In this document: positions 11,346 to 23,462 of the stretch, piece after piece
How the letters are laid out: each line of letters begins with the position of its first letter
Numbering within the stretch: position 1 is the first letter of the stretch
Assembly: GCF_043641665.1 (NCBI RefSeq)
Contig: NC_092200.1
Coordinates: 19,861,423 to 19,925,422 of the forward strand
Length of the DNA stretch: 64,000 nucleotides
Source: Enoplosus armatus
Taxonomy: Eukaryota > Chordata > Actinopteri > Centrarchiformes > Enoplosidae
Reading direction: 5' to 3'
Made by a program: the position numbers and the translations under genes
The notes under the pieces: generated by a model
Databases searched by the model: none
What the model was told of the DNA's origin: nothing
The model's input: only the letters and a program-made list of their open reading frames with translations

Positions 11346-13397
11346 GCCAATATGGTCTCTTGAGGACAACGTTCACATGATGGTCTGAAGACAACATCAG
11401 AGAACATACATTTGGTTACATACGATGACAATTTATCGTTTGTTGCGAGACGGATGCAGAGGAAGTGAGATGTTGATGGCTCTCCTCAGATTGTGACTCT
11501 TTGATTCAGTTTCGATCGACTTTTTCTCATTTGCTTTAAAGCGATTCTCTTCCAATCTTTTCTCAAAGATCAAAATAAAGCACTCGTCTTAGGCACATGC
11601 ACACATTGTGCGTAGGTGAATTTCCATTCTTCTGCATGTCACCCAGAGGTACGCAGGCATTCCAGATATATCCAAAGAGGGAGAAGGCTGTTTGGTAATG
11701 GTGCACCGGAGAGCAGCGTGAGACAAATGAAATGAAAACAGTGAAAGGCATACAGTTCATTTTCCTGTGTTTATTCGCAGTAGGTCGGGGTATATGCAAC
11801 ATATTGAGACACCTGCTGAGTCAGTGCTGGAGGGGGGGGGTCATAAATTATGGAATGAGGCCTTGAAGCACAGTGTGATACATCTGAAAACACTATGCCT
11901 AACGGCACGGTATGAGGCAGGGGACGTGCATACTGATGACACAAACACTGTCACTGACATGTACAACAAGCTGATGATGCCCTTGACTCAACTTGACAAC
12001 TAGACACCCCATCACCTCGGAGTACAAAACCACAAAAATACATTTTGGCTAAAGAATGTATTCCATTCGGGTTATTTCCTCTCAAATATGTAGTTATTAT
12101 TTAGATGTCATGTGCCATTATAATGAATACAGTACAAACCAATCCATAGTTTTCACTACATTTGTTGAGTTTGATGCATAAAAGCCACTAATTCAACGCT
12201 GCGTTTGGATTGCCATGAATGTATTCAGATGTTCAGGCTGTGGTGAGCCTTCATGTTGAAAGCCAATTGAAGCCCCATTTCCACCAAGTATTAACGTGAT
12301 GTATGTCTGGATACTTTATCAGGATAGTAACAGCTGATCCACTGGTATTTGTATTTACACCTGACATTGTTAAGCGCTTAATGTTGGATCTTAACATGCA
12401 ATTTAGAAAGGCAAGACATCGTATTGATCAGATCACAGACTACAAACAGCGTATAAGAGCAATGCTACAATTTGTAGTCTGGTAGTGTGATAATATGCTA
12501 TACTAGTTCCAAAAAAAAACTTGAATCATAACTTCCAAACACAGTGCGGTTTCCCTACTTGCTAAATGAGCACATCCGCCAAGGTCAAACGGGTGGGAGA
12601 ATACCGGAAATGTAATGTGACCATACCTTTAACAATATAAAAGGCACAACCTGGTGGCGGAAGCTGTGCAACACATCCAAAAGCATTCATTATGAACTCA
12701 GTACATCTTGGAATCTAAACATGGTCTTTCTGGTGTACCAGCTACGAGAGACATGCCCCCCCCCCCCTCCCCCCGTACGTGTGTGCGCAGCTTTACCCGT
12801 CTATATGTCCCGACAACAACCCTCCATGTAGTCTGAGCCAGCACTAGCCTGTTTCGGTTCAGTGCCGGCGGTTTCGACAGTCTCAGCGGTCAACAGAGCT
12901 GCTGCTTTGGGGTCCTGGCTGCACTGGTTCTAGGGTTGAAGGGCCATGTTCCGACAGTTCAGACTGTATTTTACTTTCTTATGCGCTGATGTGTTTGCAG
13001 AAGCATCCAGTCCATTGCAATATTGATAGCTGTGGTTAGCTCGGCTTAACGGCTCAAACAGGATGAAGTTACTGCGGGGGCTGTTAAAGATTGATTTAAC
13101 CATGCAGTAGCCTCAGAAAGGCTGAATAACAACAACATACGGCTACTGTTACAAAATCAAAGAAAACATTTATTAATCAGAGCACTCATATAAGAAGGTA
13201 GCACTAGCAGAGCGCTGAATATTTTTTGAATTTATGAACTATTCTCAAAATCAGCTGGGGAGAGCGCATAGAGACAGCTATTTGCGGCTGGCATCTCCAT
13301 CACTTTCTCTCTCCAAAAGTTCTATTTACAACCATGAAAAGCAGCAGGCTAAGAAACTAAACTAAGTGATGTGTTCTGTTTGTCTGTGTGTCTATCT
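11346..13397. other. Intergenic sequence, no gene seen
   Basis: Short chance frames only. Homopolymers include a G run near 11831-11838 and a C run near 12754-12763. No repeat family or RNA gene was recognised. Confidence 0.5.
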
Positions 13398-13566
13398 GGG
13401 TGGCATGGTAGCACAGTGGTTGGCACTGTTGCATGGGAGGTACAGCAGGGTAGAGCTGGTTGGGGGTTTGATCACCTGGTTCCTCCTGTCATGTCGAAGT
13501 GTCCTTCAGAGACAAGTGAGTCCTTCAAGACACTGAACCCTTAGTTGCTCCCGATGGAGACCAGCA
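13398..13566 (+). repeat. SINE-like tRNA-headed repeat, copy 1
   Basis: The head GGTGGCATGGTAGCACAGTG resembles a polymerase III A box. Further on, CAAGACACTGAACCC then GTTGCTCCCGATGGAGACCA match the second copy at 29903-30120. It lacks the 3' part seen in that copy. Assignment as a tRNA-derived SINE is inference from the head and the two-copy match. Confidence 0.6.
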
Positions 13567-14757
13567 CTTTGCCTGCTTTATTCTTTTTAATGTCTTAGAG
13601 TGGAAGGGGATGATTGAAACATCTTTTTACTGGAAGTGTTGCAATATAGGGGCTTTTTTGGGGATACAGTGATTTGCAACTTAAAAAGAATGTGGGACAG
13701 GGTTGTAAAGTGGGACCCCCTTGGACCCCCTAGTTCCGGCACCTTTGACAAGAGAAGCCTTCGCGTGTACTGCTTTTCCTTTTTCTCTAGCCTGCTTTCT
13801 GATTGCAGTTGATCTGGGCTGACCTCTTTCACCCGAAGTTTCTCAGCCTTTAAAGCTGTCTTATTGGCTCACTAGCTCATACATTAACCAGCTGACACTC
13901 ACTACAACTCTCTCCATCCTACCTCACGCATCCATGCATTGTTTCCTTTGCTGACCTTTCTAATTACCAAATTTGTATTTTATCCCATGCACAGATTCCC
14001 TTTTGTCACACTAACTGAGCCATTTTGCAGCACTTTGTGTTACTCTAATGGCAAATATGCCTTTCTGGGAATTAGCAAGGCAATTATCCCATTACGACTG
14101 GGCATGCTGATGCAAAATACCTGATTTATACTTCTACCAAGGGGATTATTTTAGTCCTGTTTTCTTTCTGTTCTTCACAAACAGTTTTCAGTGAAACGTG
14201 GTGGAAAGCTCGGCAATGGTCAAGGAATAAGTGATTACATTTTTATGCAAAACCAGGTTTTTTTAACTTGACGTCTCATGAAATCTGATGTGAAAACATC
14301 TAGTCAGCTTCAAAATATTACAAAAGGGAGGAAATTAAAATTGCTCAATCAATTTTTAATGTTTGTGGTGTGTGGTACTAATGAAAATGTTGTTTCCTAG
14401 TTTTTATTTTCATGTCAACTCAAACAACTTCATTGCTTACTTGTAGCAATGCCTCCCTTCATGCACACACCAAAAGGTGATTAATCACTGGGAGCTGGTG
14501 TCATATGGGTCAAGCTGGAAAAAAAAACAAAAACAACAACCTGAAACCATCCTTTTTGCTGTGTTGTACAAACTTAGTGTATTTGGAGTCCTATTGTTAG
14601 AGGGTATAGAGCTGCTGAAAGAGTGAACCTGGAAATTTGGAGTAGATAAGATAAAATATTAAAGGTAAAATATTAGTGTGGTGAATTATGCTTTAGGGTC
14701 CCAGCTAAACCAAGGAACACACTACATGATTTAAAGACTGATTATTACCCTGATTTT
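13567..14757. other. Intergenic sequence, no gene seen
   Basis: No recognisable coding, RNA or element signal. The region ends at the target duplication of the hAT element that follows. Confidence 0.5.
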
Positions 14758-14765
14758 GCCAAGAC

Positions 14766-15573
14766 TAGGGTTGGGTATTAAGAACCGGGTCCAAGTTGGA
14801 ACCGATTCCAAATTTTGAAGAACCGTGGATTCGATAAGGCGTGTGCATTTTGATGCTGCTTATCGGTTCCTAACTTTAGCATATTTCGGTCGTGCTCCCG
14901 ACAGTCCATAAAAGTTGCATTTACCTGCCAGGACCCGCTACGCAGACCTAACGTTGCATGACTTGTTACACAGGTACATCAGCTAAGCATGTGAGAAAGA
15001 GACGCTTTGGTTTGCATCCTGGAGCATGGCTGAACGCAGCGAACGCTCGAAGGTTTGGCTTAGCTTCACAAAAAAAGTATAATGACACAGCAAAATGTAA
15101 CACCTGCAGTAAGGACATTTCGTGAAAGGGAGGAAGTGCCCCAAACATGACGAAGCATTTACACCAACACGGCGTGAATCTGGAGGAATGCACCGTGTTC
15201 GATGTGTTGTGGTCGCCCCAGAATACTAGCTAACGTTAACATTAACATTCCTCTTGTAGATAGAAGGTAAACAAATGATGTCTACAAATCATTCTGACAT
15301 ATATTTTTCTTAGATATGACTTCGGAGAGCACCCCTCCACCTCTGGTTCTTCCCCAGGGAGCCCCCACTAGTACTGAAACTCCTTTCGCTTTAGTCATGA
15401 AGGGGTAGATGATTTAGGATGAATGTCATGGTTGAGTTCAGCTATATCCACGGACTGAAGAGCCTTCTTTCATCAGAAACCGCTCAAAAAATGTAGGAAT
15501 CGGAACCAAGAACTGGATTTGATAAGCGGAGTTGGAATCGGAATCGAGAAAATTGAAACGATACCCAACCCTA
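14766..15573. mobile_element. hAT-type DNA transposon, 808 bp, non-autonomous
   Basis: Terminal inverted repeats TAGGGTTGGGTAT (left) and the reverse complement of ATACCCAACCCTA (right) match over 13 bases. They are flanked by an 8-bp target duplication with one mismatch, GCCAAGAC (14758-14765) and GGCAAGAC (15574-15581). The 8-bp duplication and TIR of this length are typical of hAT elements. Subterminal sequence is also inverted: left ATAAGGCGTGTGCATT with TTATCGGTTCC, right TTTGATAAGCGGAG with GGAATCGG. The interior retains only a broken BED zinc finger, so the element is an internally deleted derivative that needs a transposase in trans. Confidence 0.85.
15026..15232 (+). pseudogene. hAT transposase BED zinc finger remnant
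   Basis: Starts at ATG with MAERSERSKVWLSFTKK. After a one-base frame change at about 15078 it continues YNDTAKCNTCSKDIS, an in-frame TGA, then KGGSAPNMTKHLHQHGVNL. The spacing of the W..F, C-x2-C and H-x3-H pattern is that of a BED-type zinc finger, the DNA-binding amino end of hAT transposases and ZBED proteins. It sits inside a flanked hAT element, which fits. The frameshift and stop make it non-functional; no downstream catalytic region remains within the element. Confidence 0.75.
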
Positions 15574-15581
15574 GGCAAGAC

Positions 15582-16945
15582 AACTGCTTTTCAAGATGAT
15601 TGTCCACACGTCTGTATACAACCGAGCATGTGATCTTGTAGTGTGTTGGGCTTTTAGGATTCAATACTCTTCCTGACAACCAATCCTCAGTCCAGCCAAT
15701 AGTTTTAAAACGTTATAATGACAGAAGTGTTCACAGACAGTGGTTGCCTTTTGACTGCAAAATATGTGATGCCCTGATTTAGTTTCTAAACATGCACTCA
15801 GAAGGAAGAGGAGATGCTGTAGGAAAGGGAAAGCCAAAGAGAAAGAGGCGCAACTGGAGACAAGGAAAAGGGGAAAGCAAACAAGTTGAGAGAGAAGGCA
15901 GAGGTGCGGAAACAACAGAGGAGAAAATAAGTTGATTGTTTCATGGACGGAGGGAGGGAGGAGGGAAAAGTGAGAGACGTGGAAGAGGTGTACAGTCGCA
16001 CTGCAGTAACACGACAACCTTTATCTTGTATCCAGAATTATGAACACCAGGAGGGTTCTGCTCAAATTAGCACAGCGGCAGATAACTGTTACAGGATTTC
16101 TCATTTGATTTTACACACGACACAAGTAAGGCCCGTGCTTCCACTGTAATTAACGCAGCTGCAAGTGCTGCTACCCTGTCAGAAACAAAATCCACATAGA
16201 ACATACACAAAAACTACAAATGCAAAAGTCTTCTTTTACAGTGAGAGGATTGTCGCAGGAGCATAACACCAAAGAAGTGCTACGGAAAAAGGCAAGAGGG
16301 ATAAATAAGAAGGCGGCAGTAGCAGCAGGTAGAGGTGGGGAGGAGAGAGGGATATAAATAAGGTGAAAGGAAGGTGTTAGAGGAGGAGAGAGTGGATTGA
16401 TTGTTGCCCTGCAGCTCAGGAAACAATCATAGAGCAGCGGCGTTCATGACCTCCCGCAGAAGGCTTTATTACTCGGTGTTATCTGCTGTTGAGAGGACCT
16501 CCGCATGCTGAACCCGCTCCGTTTATTTCTGCAGACCTCTGCTGAAATCGAGTACGGCCGTTAGCGGATGGTTCTAATTTACTTACAGTTGGAAGACATG
16601 TTAAAGGTTTCAACAGAGGCATTTGTTGGTGCTGTTAGTCCAGGAGTCACTTGCAAAGTCGACACACATTGAATCCTCCAGTGCTGAAGCCGCTGTAAAA
16701 AACGTTTAGTAGGCATAACAGCCTGGATCTCCCGAGTAGAAAAATATTTTATAACGTATTAAAACAAAGAGCCTAGCAAACAGGACTTTTGTAACGGGCT
16801 AATTAATGATCAAAAACAGCCGACAGGTTAACAAAACGGAAACTTGTAGTTGCATTTTTCAGACCTCAGATAGCCCTAAAATAAAAAAATTAGATTTAAA
16901 AAAACAGGCCAGGCCTACCTCGTTCCTCACTCGCAGACAGCTTGC
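15582..16945. other. Intergenic sequence, no gene seen
   Basis: The 118-codon minus frame at 15661-16017 is low in complexity (purine-rich on the plus strand) and has no domain. A GATATAAATAAGG word near 16350 resembles a TATA box but no exon was recognised after it. Confidence 0.45.
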
Positions 16946-17125
16946 CTACTGGTTTTTAATCAGAAATATCAACGTGTTGACATGCTGTAGGGTTAGTCTG
17001 GTGCGCAGTCCGAGACCCGCGGCGGAGAATACCCGCTCAGATGGTACCGATGTCCCGGGGAACGCAGAGATAGCGCCTCGCTAGAGTGGCCAGCCTCGGG
17101 AAACGTGTCTGAATACTTTTCCACT
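16946..17125 (-). pseudogene. hAT transposase C-terminal dimerisation fragment
   Basis: Minus-strand translation gives WKSIQTRFPRLATLARRYL followed by CVP, then a frame change near 17050, then ERVFSAAGLGLRTRLTLQ and HVNTLIFLIKNQ before a stop at 16946-16948. This is the conserved carboxyl-terminal hAT dimerisation domain (the RF..L..LAR.YL.. and ERVFS..G motifs). No BED finger, catalytic residues or inverted ends were found nearby on this strand, so it is an isolated fragment of an hAT element distinct from the one at 14.8 kb. The frame change and missing segment show decay. Confidence 0.8.
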
Positions 17126-17736
17126 AGTGAAGAAAATCCAATGAGGGGGGGATTGTTTCTCATGTAGCCCCCTTGTATATTGACATCCAGGGGATGAAGG
17201 CTCACACCTCCTAGACCACCTCCAGATTGGATCCAACTTCAGTTGCAGTGGGCCCTGGGTCTTCAAGCAGACCAATCAAAACGCAACCAGACAATGACTT
17301 GATTGGTCGCATCATCTTTGATGGTTTGGATTGAGCCTGTAATTTACAGCAAGTTCTCCAAACTATAACAACCATTGAAAAAGACCGTTTTATGTTTTTA
17401 GTATTTATGCAAGTAAGTGAACCAAAATAAAACACTTTTAACTCACTATATTGTTTATGTATTCAGTCACACTTTCACTGTGACATTTGTTTTGACTGAT
17501 ACACTAATTATCCAATACACTGAGGCTGATGTTGGCCTGTCATTTAAAATTGGAAATCCATCAGCAAGTGTTGTATAACTCTGCCTTGACGGATTTACGC
17601 GTGGTAAAATTAATTCATACTTAAAAGGTTATCTGTGGTCTGACCTTAAGCTCAACTCGTTAAAACGTTTTGAGAGCGTTTTAGTGTCCCATAGCCTGAA
17701 TGCTGTTTCAGAGAATATGCGCGCCCCGCCCCCCAC
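17126..17736. other. Intergenic sequence, no gene seen
   Basis: No further hAT protein words upstream of the dimerisation fragment and no other feature recognised. Confidence 0.45.
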
Positions 17737-17767
17737 CACACACACACACACACACACACATACACAC
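17737..17767. repeat. CA microsatellite
   Basis: About fifteen CA units following a C-rich stretch. Confidence 0.95.
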
Positions 17768-18615
17768 TTTGAATTTCTGCCATGGAAATAGTCAAATATA
17801 ATGAATATCAGCACAAAAATATTGTCTTTCAGCATCTTCAGTCCGGAGATATCAGCATCTGTTCAAACTTAAAAAGTCTTGTTGCACCTCACAGTTGGAG
17901 ACTGATTCTAATTGAGAGTCTCTCCAGTCCCTCAGCTCGTTTAGTTTCAAGAGAAAACAGTCTCTGTTTTGGAGAGAGGGGGGCAGTGGGGGAAAGCGAT
18001 GATTAATCAAAGCCAACATGTGTCCTCTGATGTCACAGTGTGGTGTTATAATCCTTTTCAATGATCCACCGCTAATGAACGACACTCCTGCACTTATCTT
18101 CAGAAGTGACAGCTAATGGCAGCTGAGTCTCCTGCCAGCAGTTAGAAAGCAGCCCAGGATATTTCTTCCTTTCTTCTACATGTCACACTGTCTTTCTGTT
18201 TCCTTTACTGCTTCCTTCCTCTTTCATTCTGTCCCACTTTTCTTTTTTCCTTTTGTGTCCTGACTCCGTCACGATGATTGGTGAGTTTTAGCTCAGTTTG
18301 TGAGGCTAAGATGTTTTGGTTAAGCTGAGGTTAAAGCGGCTCAAATCAGTCATTTTATATTGGATTTGGATCAAATGATTTTGCGAGATGTGAAAGGTGT
18401 CGCTCTTGGTGATGAACCCACAGTGAAGTATCACTTGACTCTGCAGTGTTTTAGCTTCCTTCAGCTTATTGTTTTGGCCCAGTCTCTCATCAACCTTGGT
18501 TTCCAGCAGCAGCAGGTTTCAGTAAAGAAGCTCTGTCACGCCTTCTTTATGCTCGTGCAAGCATGTCTCAGTAAATGTCACTTGAGCGTTGATATTGCAC
18601 GGAGGCGTTAATGCT
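17768..18615. other. Intergenic sequence, no gene seen
   Basis: Nothing recognised apart from a pyrimidine-rich patch near 18165-18260. Confidence 0.45.
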
Positions 18616-18788
18616 TAACGCGCGATCCGTTGCAGTATTCTCCGAAACGCCAGGGGCCGTTGTGGTGGCAATCTCTCTCTCCATGAGTTCAGAATCATGT
18701 GGCTGTCCCTGTGGTCTCTCATGGAGGGGTCGTAGAGGTGCTTGAAATGACGTATCTGCTGGGCCAGTCTAGTTCCACAGGCGTCCAT
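18616..18788 (-). pseudogene. MADF-domain (Myb/SANT-like) fragment
   Basis: From an ATG at 18788 the minus strand reads MDACGTRLAQQIRHFKHLYD then PSMRDHRDSHMILNSWRE. The pattern L..ki...k.LYdps.rdhkds....NSWreI is the amino half of a MADF domain, a helix-turn-helix DNA-binding fold. After WRE the sequence carries one extra GA unit in GAGAGAGA; the alternative frame resumes with IATTTAPGVSENTATDRAL. The GA expansion is therefore a probable slippage frameshift. MADF-type Myb proteins accompany Harbinger/PIF transposases and also occur in host genes; no transposase or element ends were found here, so the origin is open. Confidence 0.6.
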
Positions 18789-21001
18789 GTTGAAATGTTG
18801 CGTTGCGCGCATCACCTAGTTACGAAAATTCAGAGATGCACGACCACGTGTCACGGGAACTTGCAGAGCATGGTGCGATGGCGTCATTTTGGGGGAATGG
18901 TCCCTCACTCCAGGGACGCTACGGCAACCATAAATCCAGCTTCAAAGCCACTGTACACGACGACTCACCAGCACACAACAAAGAGGAGCATTTAGCTGCT
19001 AAAGAGCCAGATATTTCCTTCAGGAGTTGGTAGAGACCAAAAACAGAGCTAAAAGAGAGTGAATGTTAGACTCACATTGATCGGCTGACCAAAAACATGA
19101 CCCCAAATGAATGCTAATGTTGCTCTGTGACCGCTGCATGTGTAGATAGGCAGTGGCGTAGGAAAACTCGTAAAATTGTTTAGAGATGTTGCCACATCCC
19201 ACAGCTCGCCAATAGGACTGATGGCCAAAACTAACAACATGAGACCCAGATGGTAATAAAGTGGATTTTTTTTTTCTTTTGTAAATGCAGTGATGAAACA
19301 GCCCACAGAATTCTTAGGACGTTTGTCCAAACGATTTAAGTCCAATGATAATGTTCAGTGTCCTAAATATAGTGGAAGGCATTGAAAGGTTGTGGAGGTC
19401 GTGGTGGTGAATGTGTGTGTGTGTAGCATATCTAACTTTCATGCAGGAGAGCACACTTATCATCCTGCTTCAGAGCTGCATTTAACATTTACCCTTTATT
19501 AATCACAAACACCGTTTTTCACAGATATAGTAGAAAGGGAGAATTTTAAAAGCCAGTCCGATAGAGAGTTGTTTTTGGATGAGGACACATTTCCCACGAG
19601 AACCGGGCTTGTCATTTTGGTCTAGAGGGGCACTGTGTCATTCATGAAACAAAATGTTTACTTTTGCCTTGTTTCATTCCTGACATTTTCTTGCACCTAC
19701 TCTATCGCTGCCTTCACCTTCTTTCTCTCTCTGTAACCCCCCGCCTCATTGCCCAGACCGTGACATCCTTCGCTGCTGTCTCGACAATGAGACATCAGGA
19801 GCCATTTGTATCCATGCTAATGAGGCTGAGTGAGTCCATCCCTCCTGGTGAGCGTGCAAGCGCACACTCTTGTACACACTGTGAAGCAGCCCCCCCTCTC
19901 GCAGTAAGAGTCTACGGACCAAGGGAATATAATATTCTCCTTTTACTCCATATCAGGCCTGTCGGAGACTCTGCTCGCTGCTGTTTACTTTAGTTGAGGC
20001 TTTTCAAATTGAGAGCACTATCTGCTGGTAATAGAGCTATAATTACGGGGCCTCAGCAGTCACTCCAGAGAGAGGCCTGCACTGTTTCATCATGGCTACA
20101 ATACCAGAGACTGACAAAGGAAAGAGAGAAAAAGACAGAATTACTGTTGAAGCACCAATGGGAGTTTGCTTCACATTGACAATATCTTACCTGTAGTTTA
20201 ATGCATAGCTTAAAGAGTTGTGTAAAGTTACAATAAATCTACAAATACATTTCCAGCAAGGCTGCAACAATCGGAACATAAGTTTGGCTTTTCTTTTTCT
20301 TTTTTTCACGTTTTGACGTGAGTGAGCTGCATCTACCTGCGCAACTTGTCAACAACACAAATACTGAGTGAGGCCTAACAGCACTCTGATTTAGTGCGGT
20401 GCACCTGACACCAACACGTCTCGCTATAAAACTGAAACAAAGGTTGTCCTGGAGGACCGATCATTTCAGTCGGACAACTGATTATTTTTTCATGGAATTT
20501 AGTGTGACTGCTTTTTGTCCAGTATTACTCCCCAAAAGTAGGGTAATGTGCTAGGCTAGGTACAAGGTAGAGGAGTGGGAAAGACAAGTTGCTCAGCTTT
20601 GGAGTGTTGTTAGTAATTTACTGTATTTTTGGCTCTCAAGGCAGGGCTGCCAGATTGGGACAATTTGTGTTTGACTGGGCATGTAAACATGGTTTGGGAG
20701 AGCTTGTGATAACTTGGGCTACTTTTTGTACTCGTTGAACGGTTTCCCCCAATAAAAAGTAAGGCTTTATTCCAATGAATCTGGCCTCGCTCTCCTCCAA
20801 TTATGACTGAGATTCACAGGGCACTGACTTCAGTGGGCGCAACCTGACCAGTGCAATTTTAGTTCGAGACCACTGCAGTAGAACTGGAGGGTCCTTACTT
20901 TTTCAAATCAAACATCAAGCTAGGGAACATTCCTTCGTTTGATAAATTTGGTTGAAAAGTACTTTTTTAATTGGGCATGATGGGGAATGATATGCAAAAA
21001 A
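18789..21001. other. Intergenic sequence, no gene seen
   Basis: No gene recognised. A short GT run lies near 19411-19424. The segment around 19990-20160 is complex, non-repetitive sequence with no coding frame. Confidence 0.45.
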
Positions 21002-21035
21002 GGTCCCCAGCCGGATGTGAACTGGGGACGTTGCC
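21002..21035 (-). other. tRNA-like remnant split by a MITE (right part at 23815-23834)
   Basis: If the element between the TTAA sites is removed, the minus strand reads a 58-base tRNA-like sequence: it starts GGTCCCTGGTGACCTTGGGG (23834-23815), continues TTAAGGC, and ends CAGTTCACATCCGGCTGGGG plus ACC. The two ends can pair as an acceptor stem (GGTCCCT with GGGGACC), and GTTCACATCC resembles a B box. The anticodon arm is missing, so it is a tRNA-derived repeat or pseudogene, not a working tRNA. Confidence 0.5.
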
Positions 21036-21189
21036 TTAAAGGTCCCATGTTGTAGAAAGTGAGATCTCCATGTCTTGTTTGATTATAAAGCAGGTCTAGG
21101 TGCTATATAAACTGTGAAAGCAACGCTCAGTCCCCGGAGAAATGCACATAGCACGTATTCAGACACTGTGCCTTTAAACGAGCCATCAG

Positions 21190-23462
21190 GACTTACGAGT
21201 TCGCTTCATTCATTCTGGTCGGTGTTTACATTCCACCGGAGGCCAACGTGCAGGACGCACAGCGCGCACTCGCCGATCAGATACTGGAAACGGAGCGGAC
21301 CAACCCGGACTCCTTAGTTATTGTCCTCGGTGACTTTAACAAAGGTAATCTCAGACACGAACTCCCAAAATACAAACAGTTTATTAAATGCCCCACCAGG
21401 GAGGGGAACACTCTGGATCACTGTTACACCACAGTCAGTAACGCTTTTCACGTCGTCACCCGCGCTGCACTGGGACACTCTGACCACGACATGGTCCACC
21501 TGATTCCCACATACAGGCAGAAATTAAAACTTTCTAAGCCTGTTGTGAGAACTTCGAAGAAGTGGACCAGTGAAGCTGCAGAGGACCTGAAGGCGTGTTT
21601 GGACTGTACTGACTGGGATGTTTTCAGGACTGCTACTAACAGTCTGGATGAGTACACAGAGGCTGTGACTTCATATATCAGCTTCTGTGAGGACTGCTGC
21701 GTACCAACTCGGACCAGGGTGAGTTACAACAACGACAAACCCTGGTTCACAGCAAGACTGCGACAGCTGAGGTTGGAAAAGGAAGAGGCGTTTAAGAGTG
21801 GCAACAGAGCTGAGTTTAAGGAAGCCAAGTACAAGTTTAGCAAGGCGGTGAGGGAAGCTAAACGACTGTACTCAGAGAGACTACAAGACCAGTTCTCCTC
21901 CAACGACTCTGCTTCTGTGTGGAGGGGGCTCAGGCAGATCACCAACTACAAGCCAAGAGCCCCCAACTCTGCTAACGACCGATGCCTCGCCAACAGCCTC
22001 AACGACTTCTACTGTCGCTTTGAAAGACAATGGGACAGTCCTGACACCATCCCCCACACCATCACCCACCAGCTCCAGCCCAACAGCCCCAACCCCCTCA
22101 TCATACCTGGGGCTGAACTCTCACACCTCCTACCACCACAGCTGCCCCCCACTCCTCCAGCATCGACACCTCTGTCTGTCCTTGAAAGAGATGTGAACAG
22201 ACTCTTCAAGAGACAAAACCCGCGTAAAGCTGCTGGACCAGACTCCATCTCCCCATCCTGCCTGAAGCGCTGCGCCGATCAGCTGTCTCCGGTGTTCACG
22301 GACATCTTCAACACCTCACTGGAGACATGCCACGTGCCAGCCTGTTTCAAGGCCTCCACCATCATCCCCGTCCCCAAAAAACCAGGGCCCACAGGATTAA
22401 ATGACTACAGACCCGTCGCCCTGACCTCTGTGGTCATGAAATCATTTGAACGCCTGGTCCTGTCCCACCTCAAATCCATCACAGACTCTCTGCTGGACCC
22501 CCTGCAGTTCGCCTACAGAGCCAACAGGTCTGTAGATGACGCCGTCAACCTGGCTCTACACTTCATCCTCCAGCACCTGGACTCCGCAGGATCCTATGCC
22601 AGGATCCTGTTTGTGGACTTCAGCTCTGCCTTCAACACCATCGTCCCGGCTCTTCTTCAGGACAAGCTCTCCCAGCTGAACGTGCCTGATCCCACCTGCA
22701 GGTGGATCACAGATTTCCTGTCTGACAGGAAGCAGCACGTGAAGCTGGGGAAACACGTCTCAGACTCGCGGACGATCAGCACCGGGTCCCCTCAAGGCTG
22801 CGTTCTTTCTCCTCTACTCTTCTCCCTGTACACCAACAGCTGCACCTCCAGTCACTAGTCCGTCAAGCTCCTGAAGTTCGCGGACGACACCACCCTCATC
22901 GGACTCATCTCTGGAGAGGATGAGTCTGCCTACAGGTGGGAGATTGACCACCTGGTGACCTGGTGCAACAGCAACAACCTGGAGCTTAACGCTTCAAAGA
23001 CAGTGGAGATGGTTGTTGACTTTAGGAAGAGCGCAGCCCCACCCGCCCCGGACACCATCTGTTCGACCCCCTCCCCTCTGGCAGGAGGCTGCGGTCCATC
23101 AGGACCAAAACCTCCTGCCACAAAAACAGTTTCTTCCCCTCTGCAGTCAACCTGACAAACTCTCACTGACCCCCCCCCCCCCAGAACACAAACACAAGCT
23201 ATACGTTATATTAACGTACATCACCCCTGTCCCCACTGCGTTACATTAACTCACCCCCCTACTGGACACTTTATCTGGACACTTTACTTTATTCTGGTCA
23301 CTGCACTGTTTGTTATTTATCTTATCTTATTTTTATTTTTATTCTTATTCTTATTTTAGCTTTTATATTCTACTTATTTGTTATCAAAACAATAGCACCT
23401 TCAGACCACAGCAAATTCCTTTTAATGTATGTTACTTGGCAATAAACAGTTTCTGATTCTTC
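21190..23462 (+). mobile_element. Jockey-superfamily LINE, 5'-truncated and internally deleted
   Basis: Protein similarity begins at about 21194 within the endonuclease (YEFASFILVGVYIPPE). The 3' end is an AT-rich UTR finishing with GGCAATAAACAGTTTCTGAT then TCT, a typical short tandem 3' terminus. Between VDFRKS (about 23030) and the carboxyl-terminal words LPSGRRLRSIRTKT-like (about 23075-23110) the reverse transcriptase thumb is missing, a deletion of several hundred bases compared with the L2 protein order. It is inserted in the TTAA-flanked MITE, so it is younger than that element. Confidence 0.8.
21197..22859 (+). pseudogene. Jockey-like LINE endonuclease/reverse transcriptase, interrupted
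   Basis: The open frame enters from the truncation without its own start codon; the frame can be read from EFASFILVGVYIPPEANVQD onward. Counting from the GTG at 21248: endonuclease GDFN box at residues 28-31, [12 protein letters not shown] at 77-88, linker NDKPWFTARLRQLR at 162-175, and reverse transcriptase with DYRPVALTSVVMKSFERLV at 386-404, FVDFSSAFNTI at 455-465 and GSPQGCVLSPLLFSLY at 513-528. A TAG at 22857-22859 interrupts the frame just before KFADDTTLIG (catalytic FADD near 22877-22888), which continues in the same frame to about 23035. The premature stop and the thumb deletion inactivate it. The clade (Rex1-, CR1- or related) cannot be settled by eye. Confidence 0.85.

Noticed and set aside
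15661..16017. 118-codon minus-strand frame rich in Leu, Ser and Phe that looks like membrane segments
   Set aside because: It is the complement of a purine-rich stretch, which always gives such residues.
16344..16357. TATA-box-like GATATAAATAAGG
   Set aside because: No exon, transcript start context or conserved downstream frame to support a promoter.
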